A stretch of 35,511 bases of DNA, taken from NCBI RefSeq assembly GCF_003696215.1, contig NZ_RFFG01000085.1, forward strand, positions 1 through 35,511. Reading direction: 5' to 3'. Positions 7,197 through 16,020 of this stretch are shown here, piece by piece (position 1 is the stretch's first letter; each line of letters starts with the position of its first letter). The notes under the pieces are model-generated. The model was given only the letters and a program-made list of their open reading frames with translations, searched no databases and was not told the origin of the DNA. Source of the stretch: Actinomadura harenae (GTDB lineage: Bacteria; Actinomycetota; Actinomycetes; Streptosporangiales; Streptosporangiaceae). The translations under genes were made by a program, and so were the position numbers.

Positions 7197-8960
7197 TCAC
7201 ATGCGCTCAGGCGTCGGGACGCCGAGCAGGTCGAGGCCGGTGACCAGGGTGCGCAGGGTGAGCGCGCACAGGGCGAGCCGGGACTGCTTGGTCGGCTCGT
7301 CCTCGGCCTTGAGAACGGGGCAGTTCTCGTAGAAGGCCGTGTAGGACGACGCGAGCTCGAACAGGTAGGTCGCCAGGCGGTGCGGCTCCGCGGCCTCGTA
7401 GGCGGAGGTCACGGCGGCGCCGAAGCCGAGCAGGTGCAGCGCCAGGTCGCGCTCGGCGGGCTCCTTGATCACGATGGGGCCGTGGGCGTCGTCCGGGTCC
7501 GTTCCGGCCTTGCGGAAGATCGACCTGATCCGGGTGGCGGCGTACTGGAGGTACGGGCCCGTGTTGCCCTTGAACGAGATCATCCGGTCGAAGTCGAAGA
7601 TGTACTCGCTGTCGCGGGCGACGGACAGGTCGGCGTACTTGACCGCGCCGATGCCGACGGCCTCGACGATGGCGTCGCGGGTGGCGGCGTCGAAGGAGTC
7701 GTCGTGGTTGAGCTTGTCGAACTCGGCCCCGGCCCGCTCGACGGCCTCGTCGAGGAGTTCGGCGAGCTTGACGGTGCCGCCGGCCCGGGTCCGCAGGATC
7801 TTGCCGTCGGTGCCGAGGACGTTGCCGATCTCGGCGTGCTCCAGCCGCATGCCGCTCTTGACCCAGCCCGCCATCCGCGCGACGTCGAAGGCCATCTGGA
7901 AGTGCAGGGACTGCGGCGCGCCGACGACGTAGATCACGCGGTCGGCGTGCTCGGTGTCGGACCGGTACCGGATGGTCGCCAGGTCGGTGGTGGAGTAGTT
8001 GTAGCCGCCGTCGCTCTTGCGGACGATCACCGGCAGCGGGTCGCCCTCCCGGCCCTTGTAGCCGGGTGGGAACACCACGAGCGCGCCGTCGCTGATCTCG
8101 GCGATGCCCTTGTCGGTGAGCTCCTGCGCGGTCGGGGCGAGCAGGTCGTTGTAGAACGACTCGCCCTTGATGTCGTCGTCGGTGAGCGTGACGCCGAGCC
8201 GCGTGTAGACGTGGTTGAAGTACCGCTTGGACACGTCCACCAGGACCTGCCACAGCCGCATGGTGTCGGCGTCGCCCGCCTGGAGCCGGACGACCCGGTC
8301 ACGCGACCGCTTGGCGAAGTCGGGGTCGGAGTCGAACTTCTGCCGGGCCGCCTGGTAGAAGGCGGTGAGGTCGCTGACGGACGAGTCGTCGCGCTCGGCC
8401 GCGGCCACGCCGATGTCGAGCAGGTGCTCGATCAGCATGCCGAAGGGCGTGCCCCAGTCGCCGACGTGGTTGTCCCGGACGACGTTCTCGCCGAGGAACT
8501 CGCCGATCCGGGCGATGGCGTCGCCGACGATCGTGGTCCGCAGGTGGCCGACGTGCATCTCCTTCGCCACGTTGGGCGAGGAGTACTCGACGATCACCTT
8601 CTCCGGGTGCTCGTCCTCCGGGACGCCGAGCCGGTCGTCGTCCAGGGCCGCCTGGGCCTGGCTGGCGATCCAGCCGTCGGCGAGGGTGAGGTTGATGAAG
8701 CCCGGCCCGCTGATCTCGACCTTGGAGACCAGGCCCTCCACGTCGAGCCTCGCCACGATCTCCTCGGCGATGCCGCGCGGGTTCTGCTTCTCGCCTCGCT
8801 CCTGGGTGAGCGGCTTGACCAGCGACATGGCGACGTTGGCCTGCAGGTCGGCGAACTGCGACGGTCGGATGACCGGGTCGGTGTCCGCGAACGACGGTCC
8901 GAAGGCGGCGGCGAGCGCGGCCCGGACCCTGTCAGCGAGTACGAGTTGCGGGTCGGACAT
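7197..8960 (-). CDS. argS: Arginyl-tRNA synthetase
   Basis: Class I aminoacyl-tRNA synthetase that charges tRNA-Arg. Its 587 residues fit the family. It has an N-terminal ArgS tRNA-binding domain (residues about 5-95, including the GPGFINLTL motif). The HIGH motif is HVGH in SSPNVAKEMHVGHLRTT, and the C-terminal anticodon-binding helical domain contains DLSVARDSEYIFDFDRM. KMSK is absent; the equivalent GKILRTRAGGTV is the normal variant for many ArgS enzymes and not a defect. The ATG at 8960 has GAGG just upstream. The P-type ATPase gene ends only 9 bases before it, so this essential gene seems to be the last cistron of plsX-ATPase-argS. Confidence 0.97.
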   Translation of the reverse strand: MSDPQLVLADRVRAALAAAFGPSFADTDPVIRPSQFADLQANVAMSLVKPLTQERGEKQNPRGIAEEIVARLDVEGLVSKVEISGPGFINLTLADGWIASQAQAALDDDRLGVPEDEHPEKVIVEYSSPNVAKEMHVGHLRTTIVGDAIARIGEFLGENVVRDNHVGDWGTPFGMLIEHLLDIGVAAAERDDSSVSDLTAFYQAARQKFDSDPDFAKRSRDRVVRLQAGDADTMRLWQVLVDVSKRYFNHVYTRLGVTLTDDDIKGESFYNDLLAPTAQELTDKGIAEISDGALVVFPPGYKGREGDPLPVIVRKSDGGYNYSTTDLATIRYRSDTEHADRVIYVVGAPQSLHFQMAFDVARMAGWVKSGMRLEHAEIGNVLGTDGKILRTRAGGTVKLAELLDEAVERAGAEFDKLNHDDSFDAATRDAIVEAVGIGAVKYADLSVARDSEYIFDFDRMISFKGNTGPYLQYAATRIRSIFRKAGTDPDDAHGPIVIKEPAERDLALHLLGFGAAVTSAYEAAEPHRLATYLFELASSYTAFYENCPVLKAEDEPTKQSRLALCALTLRTLVTGLDLLGVPTPERM

Positions 8961-8969
8961 GCCTCAAGG

Positions 8970-11558
8970 TTATCGGCGCGTGGGTGTGGATCCGGTAATG
9001 GTTTGCTGTTTGAGGACCTTCAGCACGAGCGTCAGCAGGACGCCCGCGATCGCGGCGATCCCCAGCCCGTAGACGTCGTTGACGAGATTGTCCGGCCGCA
9101 GCGCGAAGAAATGCCGCAGCCAGGGGACGGCGAGGACGATCAGGAAGGCCGCCGCCATGGCCGCCACGAGCCCGAGCCGCCACCAGTTCCACGGCCGGGC
9201 GATCAGCACCAGGACCCACAGGGCCAGCAGGAACAGGGAGATCGTGGCGGAGGACGAATCCTCCTCGAAGGAGCTGTCGAGGTTGCGGGTGGCGATCCAG
9301 TAGCCCGCGAACGTGGCGACGCCGCAGGCGATGCCGGCCGGGATCGCGAACCGCAGGACGCGCGGCACGAAACCGGGCCTCGCGCGCTCGTCGTTGGGCG
9401 CGAGGGCGAGGAAGAACGCCGGGACGCCGATGGTCAGCGTGCTGATCAGCGTGAGGTGCCGGGGCAGGAACGGGAACCGCACGTGCATCAGCCCGACCAG
9501 CACCGACAGGATGATCGAGTAGACCGTCTTGGTCAGGAACAGGTTGGCGACGCGCTCGATGTTGCCGAGCACCCGCCGCCCCTCGCCGACCACGTACGGC
9601 AGGGTCGAGAACCGGTTGTCGAGCAGGACGATCTGCGCGACCGAGCGGGTGGCGTCGCTGCCGGAGCCCATGGCGATGCCGAGGTCGGCGTCCTTCAGGG
9701 CGAGGACGTCGTTCACGCCGTCGCCGGTCATCGCGACCGTGCGGCCCTTGGCCTGGAGGGCGGCGACCATGTCGCGCTTCTGCTGCGGGGTGACGCGGCC
9801 GAACACCGAGTTCTTCTCCAGCACGTCGCCCAGCTCGTCGACGCCGGACGGCAGGGACCGGGCGTCCACGGGGTGCTCGGCGGACGCGAGGCCCAGCGAG
9901 GACGCGATCGCGCCGACGGACGCGGGGTTGTCGCCGGAGATGACCTTGACCTCGACGCCCTGCCGGTCGAAGTAGGCGAGGGTCTCCTTGGCGTCGGGGC
10001 GGACGCGCTGCCGCAGCACGACCAGCAGCGCGGGCCGGGCGGTCGCGGCGACGTCGAGCCGGTCGGGTTCGGCGAACGCGCCGTCCGGGACCTTGGCCAG
10101 GGCGAGGACGCGCAGGCCGGTGGAACCGAGGTCCTCGGCCTTGGTGCGCGCCGGGTCGTCGGGGGAGAGCAGCACGTCGGCCGCGCCGAACACCCACGAG
10201 CCCTGGCCCGCGAAGGACGCCCCGCTCCACTTGCGCGCGGACGAGAACGGCACGGCGTCCTCCCGCGTCCAGCCGGGATTGCGGGTGTCGAGGTCGTCCC
10301 GGACGGCCTGCATGGTCGCGTTCGGATCGGGATCGGTGTGCGCGATCGCGGCGAGCGCCCGGTCTCCCGGGAGCGCGTCGTCGAGCGGGACGATCTGGTC
10401 GAGATCCATGCCCGGCTCGGTGAGCGTGCCGGTCTTGTCGACGCACAGCACGTCCACCCGGGCGAGGCCCTCGATCGCGGGCAGCTCCTGCACCAGCGTC
10501 TGCCGCCGCCCCAGCCGGACGACCCCGACGGCGAACGCGATGCTGGTCATCAGCACCAGGCCCTCGGGGATCATCGTCACCACGCCCGCGACGGCCCCGG
10601 TCACGGCGTTCGACACCCCGCCCGCCGACCGGAACTGGCTGACGAACAGCAGGATCGCGGTGGGGATGATCAGCCAGGTGACGTACTTGAGGAACCGGTT
10701 GATGCCGTCCATCAACTCCGAGCGGGTGAGGGTGAAGCGGCTGGCCTCCTCGGTGAGCCGGGCGGCGTAGGCGTCCCCGCCGACCTTCGCGGCGGTGAAC
10801 GCGCCGCTGCCCGCGACCACGAAGCTCCCCGACTGGAGCTCGTCGCCGGGACGTTTGTGGACGGGGTCGGCCTCGCCGGTGAGCAGCGACTCGTCCACCT
10901 CCAGGCCGCTGGAGGACACCACCGGGCCGTCCACGACGATCTTGTCGCCGGTGCCGAGGGTGATCAGGTCGTCCTGCACGACCTCCTGCTGGTGCAGCTC
11001 CCGGGGCTCGCCGTCGCGGACGACCCGCACGGGCGCCTCGCCGACCACGGCGAGCCGGTCGAGGGTGCGCTTGGCGCGCAGCTCCTGGATCACGCCGATC
11101 GCGGAGTTGGCGATGATGATCCCGCCGAACAGGCCGTCCTGCCACTGCCCGAAGATCATCACCAGGGCGAACAGGGAGCCGATCAGGGCGTTGAAGCGGG
11201 TGAACACGTTGGCCCGGACGATCTCGCCGACCGACCGGCTGGTGTGCCGCGGCACGTCGTTGACCCGCCCGTCCGCGACCCGCTCGCGCACCTGCCCCGC
11301 GCTCAGCCCCCGCAACCCCACCCCGCCACGGTCCACCCCGTCACGGTCCGCACTGTCACGGTCCGCCTCGTCACGGTCCGCCTCGTCACGGTCCGCCTCG
11401 TCACGGTCCGCCTGGTCACGGGCCGACTCGCTTTGGGCGGTCTCGTTCCGGGGCGCCTCGCCTTGGCCCGCGCCTTCTCGCGGGGGGTCGGCCGGGGTGG
11501 GGGCATGGGGGGACGGCGCGCTCGGCTCGCCCGGCCCGGACTGCTGCGGTTCCGTCAT
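8970..11558 (-). CDS. P-type cation-transporting ATPase, CtpE-like
   Basis: An 862-residue pump with a complete P-type core. TGEA of the actuator domain is at 217-220, the PEGL membrane motif at 321-324, the phosphorylated aspartate in DKTGTLT at D374, and the hinge TGDGVND at 611-617. Membrane helices flank the core and about six lie in the last 230 residues. PEGL and overall order resemble mycobacterial CtpE, linked to calcium uptake, so calcium or another divalent ion is likely; this is inferred from family. The first 80 residues are a polar cytoplasmic extension ending in a repeated ADRDE pentad, encoded by 15-base repeats at 11341-11430, and that stretch could vary in length between strains. 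The ATG at 11558 follows GGGGGAAG. It lies 56 bases after plsX. Confidence 0.93.
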   Translation of the reverse strand: MTEPQQSGPGEPSAPSPHAPTPADPPREGAGQGEAPRNETAQSESARDQADRDEADRDEADRDEADRDSADRDGVDRGGVGLRGLSAGQVRERVADGRVNDVPRHTSRSVGEIVRANVFTRFNALIGSLFALVMIFGQWQDGLFGGIIIANSAIGVIQELRAKRTLDRLAVVGEAPVRVVRDGEPRELHQQEVVQDDLITLGTGDKIVVDGPVVSSSGLEVDESLLTGEADPVHKRPGDELQSGSFVVAGSGAFTAAKVGGDAYAARLTEEASRFTLTRSELMDGINRFLKYVTWLIIPTAILLFVSQFRSAGGVSNAVTGAVAGVVTMIPEGLVLMTSIAFAVGVVRLGRRQTLVQELPAIEGLARVDVLCVDKTGTLTEPGMDLDQIVPLDDALPGDRALAAIAHTDPDPNATMQAVRDDLDTRNPGWTREDAVPFSSARKWSGASFAGQGSWVFGAADVLLSPDDPARTKAEDLGSTGLRVLALAKVPDGAFAEPDRLDVAATARPALLVVLRQRVRPDAKETLAYFDRQGVEVKVISGDNPASVGAIASSLGLASAEHPVDARSLPSGVDELGDVLEKNSVFGRVTPQQKRDMVAALQAKGRTVAMTGDGVNDVLALKDADLGIAMGSGSDATRSVAQIVLLDNRFSTLPYVVGEGRRVLGNIERVANLFLTKTVYSIILSVLVGLMHVRFPFLPRHLTLISTLTIGVPAFFLALAPNDERARPGFVPRVLRFAIPAGIACGVATFAGYWIATRNLDSSFEEDSSSATISLFLLALWVLVLIARPWNWWRLGLVAAMAAAFLIVLAVPWLRHFFALRPDNLVNDVYGLGIAAIAGVLLTLVLKVLKQQTITGSTPTRR
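11341..11430 (-). repeat. Six 15-base in-frame tandem repeats in the ATPase N-terminus
   Basis: On the plus strand the unit is TCACGGTCCGCCTCG. Three copies (11356-11400) are identical, and the flanking copies differ by one to two bases. A degenerate seventh copy precedes at 11326-11340. The unit encodes the acidic/basic pentad ADRDE on the minus strand. Confidence 0.92.
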
Positions 11559-11614
11559 CTTCCCCCCGTTGGAAGCCCATTCCCCAAGATCGTCTGGGAC
11601 AACCCCGGGAGGAC

Positions 11615-13042
11615 TCAGCGGCCTCCGGCGCCGCGCTCCGGCCGGTCGGCCGGGCGCCCCGGCGTCGGTCGCGCCGCCGTGTCGGCGTCCGCGTCCGGCT
11701 TCCGTTCGTCCTCACCCTTCTCAACGGGTGACGTCACCGAAACGTTGGGGTCGTTCGTGTCAGGAATCTCACGCGATCCGGGCTCGTCCTCGGCCGCGTC
11801 GGGCCTCCCGCCGTCCCTGACCGGGTCCCTGCCGTCCCTGACCGGGTCCTTGCCGTCCTTGCCGTCCTTGCCGTCTCTGGCGGCGTCGTGGTTGCCGTGC
11901 GGCCAGCGCGGGAACCGGGACGTCTTCGTCGCCGCGACCTGGTCGCGGATCCGCTCCACGATGCGTCCCGCCGCCAGCTCGTGCGCGAGGAGGCAGGCCG
12001 AGGTGATCGCGCGGGCCTGGGACGCGCCGTGCGCGATGATCACCGTCCCGTTGAGGCCGAGCAGGACGCCGCCGCCGTAGGTGTCGGAGTCGAACCGGTC
12101 CCTCAGCTCGGTGAGCTTGCGGCGCTGGAGCAGGGCGCCCATCCGGGCCGTCCGGGACGAGGTGACCGCCTCCCGGAGCTCGCTGAACGCCGTCCGGACC
12201 GTGCCCTCGAGGGTCTTGAGCGCGACGTTCCCGGTGAACCCGTCGGTGACGATCACGTCGACCTCGCCGCCGAGCAGGTCGTGGCCTTCGACGTTCCCGG
12301 CGAACTCGACGCCGTTGTGCCCGGACGCCAGCAGCTCGTGCGCGCGCTTGGCGAGCTTGTTGCCCTTGCCCGCCTCGGACCCGATGTTGAGCAGCCCCAC
12401 GCGCGGGCGCGCGAGCCCGAGCCGGATCTGCGCGTAGGCGGTGCCGAGCGCGGCGAACTGCACCAGCGTCTCGGGTTTCACGTCGGCGGTCGCACCCGCG
12501 TCCAGCAGGACGGTCGGACGCGGCCGGGTCGGCAGCGTCACCGCGATCGCGGGCTTCATCACCCCCTGCTGGGCCTTCAGCCGCAGCCGGGACGTCGCGA
12601 CCACACCGGCCGTCGACCCCGCCGAGACCAGCGCGGACGCCCGGCCCTGCTTCACCAGGTGGCAGGCGATCGCGACGGACGACCGGGGCTTGCGCCAGCT
12701 CGCGAGCGCGCCCTCGCCCATGTCGAGCGCCTCGTCGGCGTGCACGATCGGGATCTCCCCGGCGATGCCGAGCCGGTCGAGCCTGGCCCGGATCCGCGGG
12801 GCCTGCCCCACCAGGACGACCCGGACGCCGTGCTCGCGGAACGCCTCCACCGCGCCGTCGATGATCTCGTCGGGGGCGTGGTCGCCGCCCATGGTGTCGA
12901 CGGCGATCGGCGCGGGCCGGGCGCGGGGTTCGGACGCCGCCGTACGCGCGCGCGTCTCGTCCGCGCCTCGTGCGCGCGGGTCCGCCTCAGGGCGGGTACC
13001 ACCGGCCGGCGAGGGTCGTGCCTGCTCGCCTTTGCCGGTCAT
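11615..13042 (-). CDS. plsX: Phosphate acyltransferase PlsX with a disordered tail
   Basis: PlsX converts acyl-ACP to acyl-phosphate, the donor for the first acylation of glycerol 3-phosphate. The family opening IAVDTMGGDHAP is at residues 46-57. HADEALDMGE (101-110), SAGSTAG (140-146), LLDAGAT (179-185), NIGSEAGKGN (219-228) and VTDGFTGN (265-272) follow. The catalytic core ends near residue 370. Two unusual parts are added: about 44 Arg/Ala-rich residues at the N-terminus and about 105 charged, low-complexity residues at the C-terminus. The tail contains DGKDGKDGKDPVRDGRDPVRDG, encoded by tandem repeats at 11811-11879. The ATG at 13042 has GGAG 5 bases upstream; a GTG at 13048 overlaps that site. 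The usual neighbours rpmF and rnc are absent; instead it leads to the ATPase and argS. Confidence 0.95.
   Translation of the reverse strand: MTGKGEQARPSPAGGTRPEADPRARGADETRARTAASEPRARPAPIAVDTMGGDHAPDEIIDGAVEAFREHGVRVVLVGQAPRIRARLDRLGIAGEIPIVHADEALDMGEGALASWRKPRSSVAIACHLVKQGRASALVSAGSTAGVVATSRLRLKAQQGVMKPAIAVTLPTRPRPTVLLDAGATADVKPETLVQFAALGTAYAQIRLGLARPRVGLLNIGSEAGKGNKLAKRAHELLASGHNGVEFAGNVEGHDLLGGEVDVIVTDGFTGNVALKTLEGTVRTAFSELREAVTSSRTARMGALLQRRKLTELRDRFDSDTYGGGVLLGLNGTVIIAHGASQARAITSACLLAHELAAGRIVERIRDQVAATKTSRFPRWPHGNHDAARDGKDGKDGKDPVRDGRDPVRDGGRPDAAEDEPGSREIPDTNDPNVSVTSPVEKGEDERKPDADADTAARPTPGRPADRPERGAGGR
11811..11879 (-). repeat. Tandem 21-base and 9-base repeats in the PlsX tail
   Basis: Two 21-base copies (11811-11831 and 11832-11852, differing by one base) are followed by three copies of the 9-mer CCGTCCTTG (11853-11879, the last with one change). 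All are multiples of three and keep the frame, giving Asp/Gly/Lys-rich peptide. Confidence 0.88.
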
Positions 13043-13144
13043 CAGCACTCCAGAAGGGACGGGGAGGGAGGCGCCGCGCCGCGACGGGGCAGCTCATCGC
13101 ATGGTATCCAGCGATCGCCGGGCCCCCGCCGCCCCCTGCCCGGG

Positions 13145-13176
13145 CCGGGACCGGGACCCGCGCCTCCCGGTCCCGG
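13145..13176 (-). terminator. Strong terminator hairpin before plsX
   Basis: CCGGGACCGGGA (13145-13156) pairs perfectly with TCCCGGTCCCGG (13165-13176) around an 8-base loop, five bases beyond the stop of the membrane-anchored protein. It should separate that gene from plsX, whose promoter must then lie in 13043-13144. Confidence 0.85.
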
Positions 13177-13180
13177 GGCG

Positions 13181-13582
13181 TCAGCTCTTCTTGCGGCAGT
13201 CGGCCCCGAGGCAGGTGGCGTTCTGCACGAGTGGACGGCCGTCGACCAAGATCGTGTAGTACTGGTCCTGGGTGGCGTCCTCGCCGGCCCCGATGATCTG
13301 CACCTGCCGGTGGTCGGACGTGCTGGACGTGCAGGTGACGCGCATCTTCCGCTTCGTCCACCCGGGACTGTCCGCGCAGTTCAGGGTCGAGTCCAGGGAG
13401 ACCCCGCGGTGCGCGAGCTCCTCCCCGCCGACCCGCGCGATCCCGTTGCGCAGTGCGTTCTGGGACCTGTAGCGCAGCTCTTTGGTGTCCCAGAACGCCA
13501 GATAGGCGATGCCGACGGCGACCCCGGCGACAACGACGGCGACCGAGCCCAGTACCAGGGCCTTCATCCGCGAGATCTTCAC
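13181..13582 (-). CDS. Membrane-anchored CLGxxCR protein, paralogue of the nearby lipoprotein
   Basis: About 133 residues with an N-terminal helix (LVLGSVAVVVAGVAVGIAYLAF) after a short basic segment, then an outer domain of about 100 residues. That domain aligns by eye with the lipoprotein at 13758-14156. Shared features are a first cysteine after a GVxL element, VTCT in the middle, a V-x-I-x-G strand, and the ending GRxLxxxxxCLGxxCR. Four cysteines are shared in order, suggesting two disulphides outside the membrane. No known domain is recognised. The start is uncertain: GTG 13582, ATG 13567 or GTG 13615 are all in frame and none has a strong ribosome site. A perfect terminator follows. The two copies probably arose by tandem duplication. 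Confidence 0.75.
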   Translation of the reverse strand: MKISRMKALVLGSVAVVVAGVAVGIAYLAFWDTKELRYRSQNALRNGIARVGGEELAHRGVSLDSTLNCADSPGWTKRKMRVTCTSSTSDHRQVQIIGAGEDATQDQYYTILVDGRPLVQNATCLGADCRKKS

Positions 13583-13757
13583 GGCTGTAGCGTCACCACT
13601 CGGACGGTGGGCCACGCCCGTGCCGCCCCGGATTTTTGTCGATCATGCGATCTCGTTGCGAACCCTTCACACCCGCCCCCACCCCCACAATTCCGAAACC
13701 GTCCCCCGGAACCAGGAACCCGGAACCCCGGATCCGGCGGCGAGTCGGCGTGGAGGG

Positions 13758-14156
13758 TCAGGTGGGGCGGCGGCAGCCGGTGCCGAGGCAGTCGCGGTCG
13801 ATCAGCAGCCGCCCTCCGACGGTCACCTGGTAGCGCTCGTGCGGCGCGGACGTGTCGGCGGAGCTGACCGTCCCGTTGATCTCGACGGGGTCGCCGGTGG
13901 TGGTGCGCGCCGTGCAGGTGATCCACAGCTCGTTGAACGTTCCGCTCGGCGGTGTGGTGCACACGGGCCGTTTCTGCAGGCGGACGCCCTTGCCGTGCAG
14001 ATCGGCGGTCGCGCCGTCCGCCACCGCGTTGCGGTAGGCGCCCTCGGAGATCCGCTGCATCGCGCCGCACCCGCTCAGCCCCGCCACCGCGAGCGCCGCG
14101 ACGGCCATCACGCCCACCCGCCGCAGCCGGGCGCCTCCGGAACCGAGGACCCTCAT
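13758..14156 (-). CDS. Small CLGxxCR lipoprotein
   Basis: A 132-residue putative lipoprotein with a basic N-terminus, a hydrophobic stretch and lipobox LSGC (lipid-modified C30). The mature part carries the same four-cysteine pattern as the protein at 13181-13582, including ITCT and a CLGTGCR end. The ATG at 14156 overlaps the hydrolase stop in ATGA, so translation is coupled to the hydrolase. The same frame stays open up to 14297 but there reads antisense to the hydrolase N-terminal side without a signal peptide, so I reject the longer start. The domain is not one I can name. Its coupling to an enzyme and a membrane protein suggests a joint envelope role, an inference. Confidence 0.82.
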   Translation of the reverse strand: MRVLGSGGARLRRVGVMAVAALAVAGLSGCGAMQRISEGAYRNAVADGATADLHGKGVRLQKRPVCTTPPSGTFNELWITCTARTTTGDPVEINGTVSSADTSAPHERYQVTVGGRLLIDRDCLGTGCRRPT

Positions 14157-15142
14157 GGGGCGATCCCGTGGGCGCGGTCGACGGCGTCCGCGACGGCGTC
14201 CGGACGATCGAACTGGACCATGTGCGGACAATCCGGGAGATCGACCTGGTTGCCGAGCGGGGACATCCCGGCCAGCCGACGGTGGCAACTCGACCATTCG
14301 AGGGCGTCTCCGGCGTCGGCGAGCGCGGTGAGGACCTCCAGCGGGACGTCCGGGAGGGGGCGCCGCTCGCGCAGGGCGAGCAGGTCGGCGGCGGCCTCAC
14401 GGTAGGCGACGTCCTCCGCGAGCACCGTGCCGAGCACCGCGCCCCGCCCGTACACCGACCGGACGACCTCGGGCGGCACCGGCTCGCCCCGCTCGGTCAC
14501 CTGTTTCAGGGTCATCCGGCGCCCGAACGGGCCGATCACGCGGGAGAGCCGGGTCGCCTCCAGGCCCGCGCCCGTCGCGCGCAGCACGGGATGGACGGCC
14601 GCGCTGATCCGCAGCCCGGCGCAGTTGACGCGCTCCTCGCAACTCGGGTCGACCAGCACCAGCGCGCGCACGAGGTCCGGATAGAGCCGGGCCAGGCCCT
14701 CGGCGTGGAATCCGGCCATCGAGTGCGCGACGACCGTGACCGGCGCGCCGCTCGTGCGCGCGAGGTCGGCGAGGACGGCCACGTCCCGGCGCAGGCTCGC
14801 CGGACGGCGCGCGGCGGGGCTCAGCCCGAGCCCCGGACGGTCGAACGCGAGGACCCGGTACCGGTCACCGAGCAGGGCGATCACCGGCTCCCAGTCGAAC
14901 CAGGCCCCGCCGAGGCCCGTGCTGAGCAGCAGCGTCGGCGCGTCCGGCGGGCCGGACTCGACGACGTGCACCTGCTCGCCCCCGGCCACGGCGATCCGCC
15001 CGCCCTCCGCCAGGGCCGTCCCGCCCGCGTCCGCCGCCGAAGTCGGCCCAGCCGCGTCCGCCGCGACCTCTGCGATCGCCGGGTTCGCCGGTCTGGGCCA
15101 CGTCGCCGGTGGCCGCTCGCCCGCCAGTTCGCCGTCGGTCAC
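14153..15142 (-). CDS. Alpha/beta hydrolase
   Basis: A 329-residue alpha/beta hydrolase. An Ala-rich 45-residue lead is followed by the fold: TGLGGAWFDW (oxyanion-side loop, about 75-84), FDRPGLGLS, the nucleophile elbow VVAHSMAG (S131), and a C-terminal histidine in CPHMVQFDRPD. The elbow reads AHSMA rather than GxSxG; small residues are retained, so activity is plausible. The start is the GTG at 15142, overlapping the stop of the DUF998 gene in GTGA. Its own stop overlaps the start of the lipoprotein gene. The N-terminus shows no signal peptide, so it is probably cytoplasmic. The substrate is unknown; esters, lactones or lipid-derived molecules are all possible. Confidence 0.88.
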   Translation of the reverse strand: MTDGELAGERPPATWPRPANPAIAEVAADAAGPTSAADAGGTALAEGGRIAVAGGEQVHVVESGPPDAPTLLLSTGLGGAWFDWEPVIALLGDRYRVLAFDRPGLGLSPAARRPASLRRDVAVLADLARTSGAPVTVVAHSMAGFHAEGLARLYPDLVRALVLVDPSCEERVNCAGLRISAAVHPVLRATGAGLEATRLSRVIGPFGRRMTLKQVTERGEPVPPEVVRSVYGRGAVLGTVLAEDVAYREAAADLLALRERRPLPDVPLEVLTALADAGDALEWSSCHRRLAGMSPLGNQVDLPDCPHMVQFDRPDAVADAVDRAHGIAP

Positions 15143-16020
15143 CGGGACGTCGTCTCCCTCGCCTGGACGGGGCGGCCGTGCGGCGCCCGCCGCGCGGCCC
15201 GCCAGTCGGCCCAGAGCGCCCACGCGATGGTGAGCAGGCCGAGGCACAGGATGATGATCTGGATCCGCTGCAGGATGCCCAGCCACTCGCCGGCCAGCAT
15301 CGCCACCACCGTGCCCAGCGCGAACACCGTCTCGACGACCGCGAGGAGCCAGCCGAACCGGGCCAGCGCGGGCCACCAGCCGTACCGGCGGGCCGCGATG
15401 GACAGCGTGAGCAGGGCCACGACCCCGCAGGTGATCACCGCGCTGCTGGTCACCGAGTGGAACGAGTGCGAGAACGACACCTGGTCGGCGCGTTCGCGCA
15501 GCGCGCACCAGGTCTCGAGGCTGGGCGCGCAGTCGAGCGGGAACAGGGCGTCCCCGATGGCGCAGAGCCCGAACAGGCCCAGGAAGGTCCAGCCGACGGT
15601 GCTCCAGAACCGGCGGCGCAGGGTGGTCAGCGCGGTGCCCGCGACGATGATCGACAGCACCCCGGTGACCAGGTCGCCGCCGCTGTAGATCATGTGGAAC
15701 GGCTGGTCCCGCGCGGAGAGCTCGCTCACGTAGCCGTTCACGACGTCCAGGGAGGGGCTCAGCAGGTGCTCGAGCATGAACGTGGCGTAGCTCACGCCGG
15801 CCACCGCCGCGAGCACCGCCGCGAACAGCGGCGCCACCCCCGGACGCACCGCCGCCGTCCCCGCGTGCGGCGCCCCCGCCCGGGCCCCCCGCTCCGTGGG
15901 CGGGGTCTCGGGGCGTGTCGTGTCGGCGGCGGGGCGTGCGGCGGCGGGGCGTGCGGGGGTGGGGCCGGAGCGGCCCGCGGACGCGGGCTCCGGCCGCGCG
16001 TCGTGCCCGGTCGCCTTCAC
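15139..16020 (-). CDS. DUF998 family membrane protein
   Basis: A 293-residue protein with a polar, Pro/Ala/Arg-rich cytoplasmic lead of about 60 residues followed by six to seven membrane helices. The SPSLDVVNGYVSELSARDQP loop after the first helix, the GDALFPLDCAPSLETWC loop, and the SFSHSFHSVTS histidine-containing segment are typical of DUF998. Its function is unknown. The GTG start at 16020 has AGGGGGG four bases upstream. It is the first gene of a three-gene unit with the hydrolase and lipoprotein, each joined by a 4-base overlap. Conserved His and Cys residues facing loops leave open an enzymatic role. Confidence 0.88.
   Translation of the reverse strand: MKATGHDARPEPASAGRSGPTPARPAAARPAADTTRPETPPTERGARAGAPHAGTAAVRPGVAPLFAAVLAAVAGVSYATFMLEHLLSPSLDVVNGYVSELSARDQPFHMIYSGGDLVTGVLSIIVAGTALTTLRRRFWSTVGWTFLGLFGLCAIGDALFPLDCAPSLETWCALRERADQVSFSHSFHSVTSSAVITCGVVALLTLSIAARRYGWWPALARFGWLLAVVETVFALGTVVAMLAGEWLGILQRIQIIILCLGLLTIAWALWADWRAARRAPHGRPVQARETTSR

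Noticed and set aside
7780..7815. Missing KMSK in ArgS considered as a loss of function
   Set aside because: Many normal arginyl-tRNA synthetases lack KMSK, and the rest of the enzyme is intact.
11341..11430. Repeat array considered as CRISPR
   Set aside because: The units are contiguous 15-mers with no spacers and are in frame inside a gene; no cas genes are present.
6951..12080. Very long plus-strand frame of about 1700 codons
   Set aside because: It runs antisense through argS, the P-type ATPase and plsX, which are certain genes. It is an artefact of scarce stop codons in GC-rich DNA.
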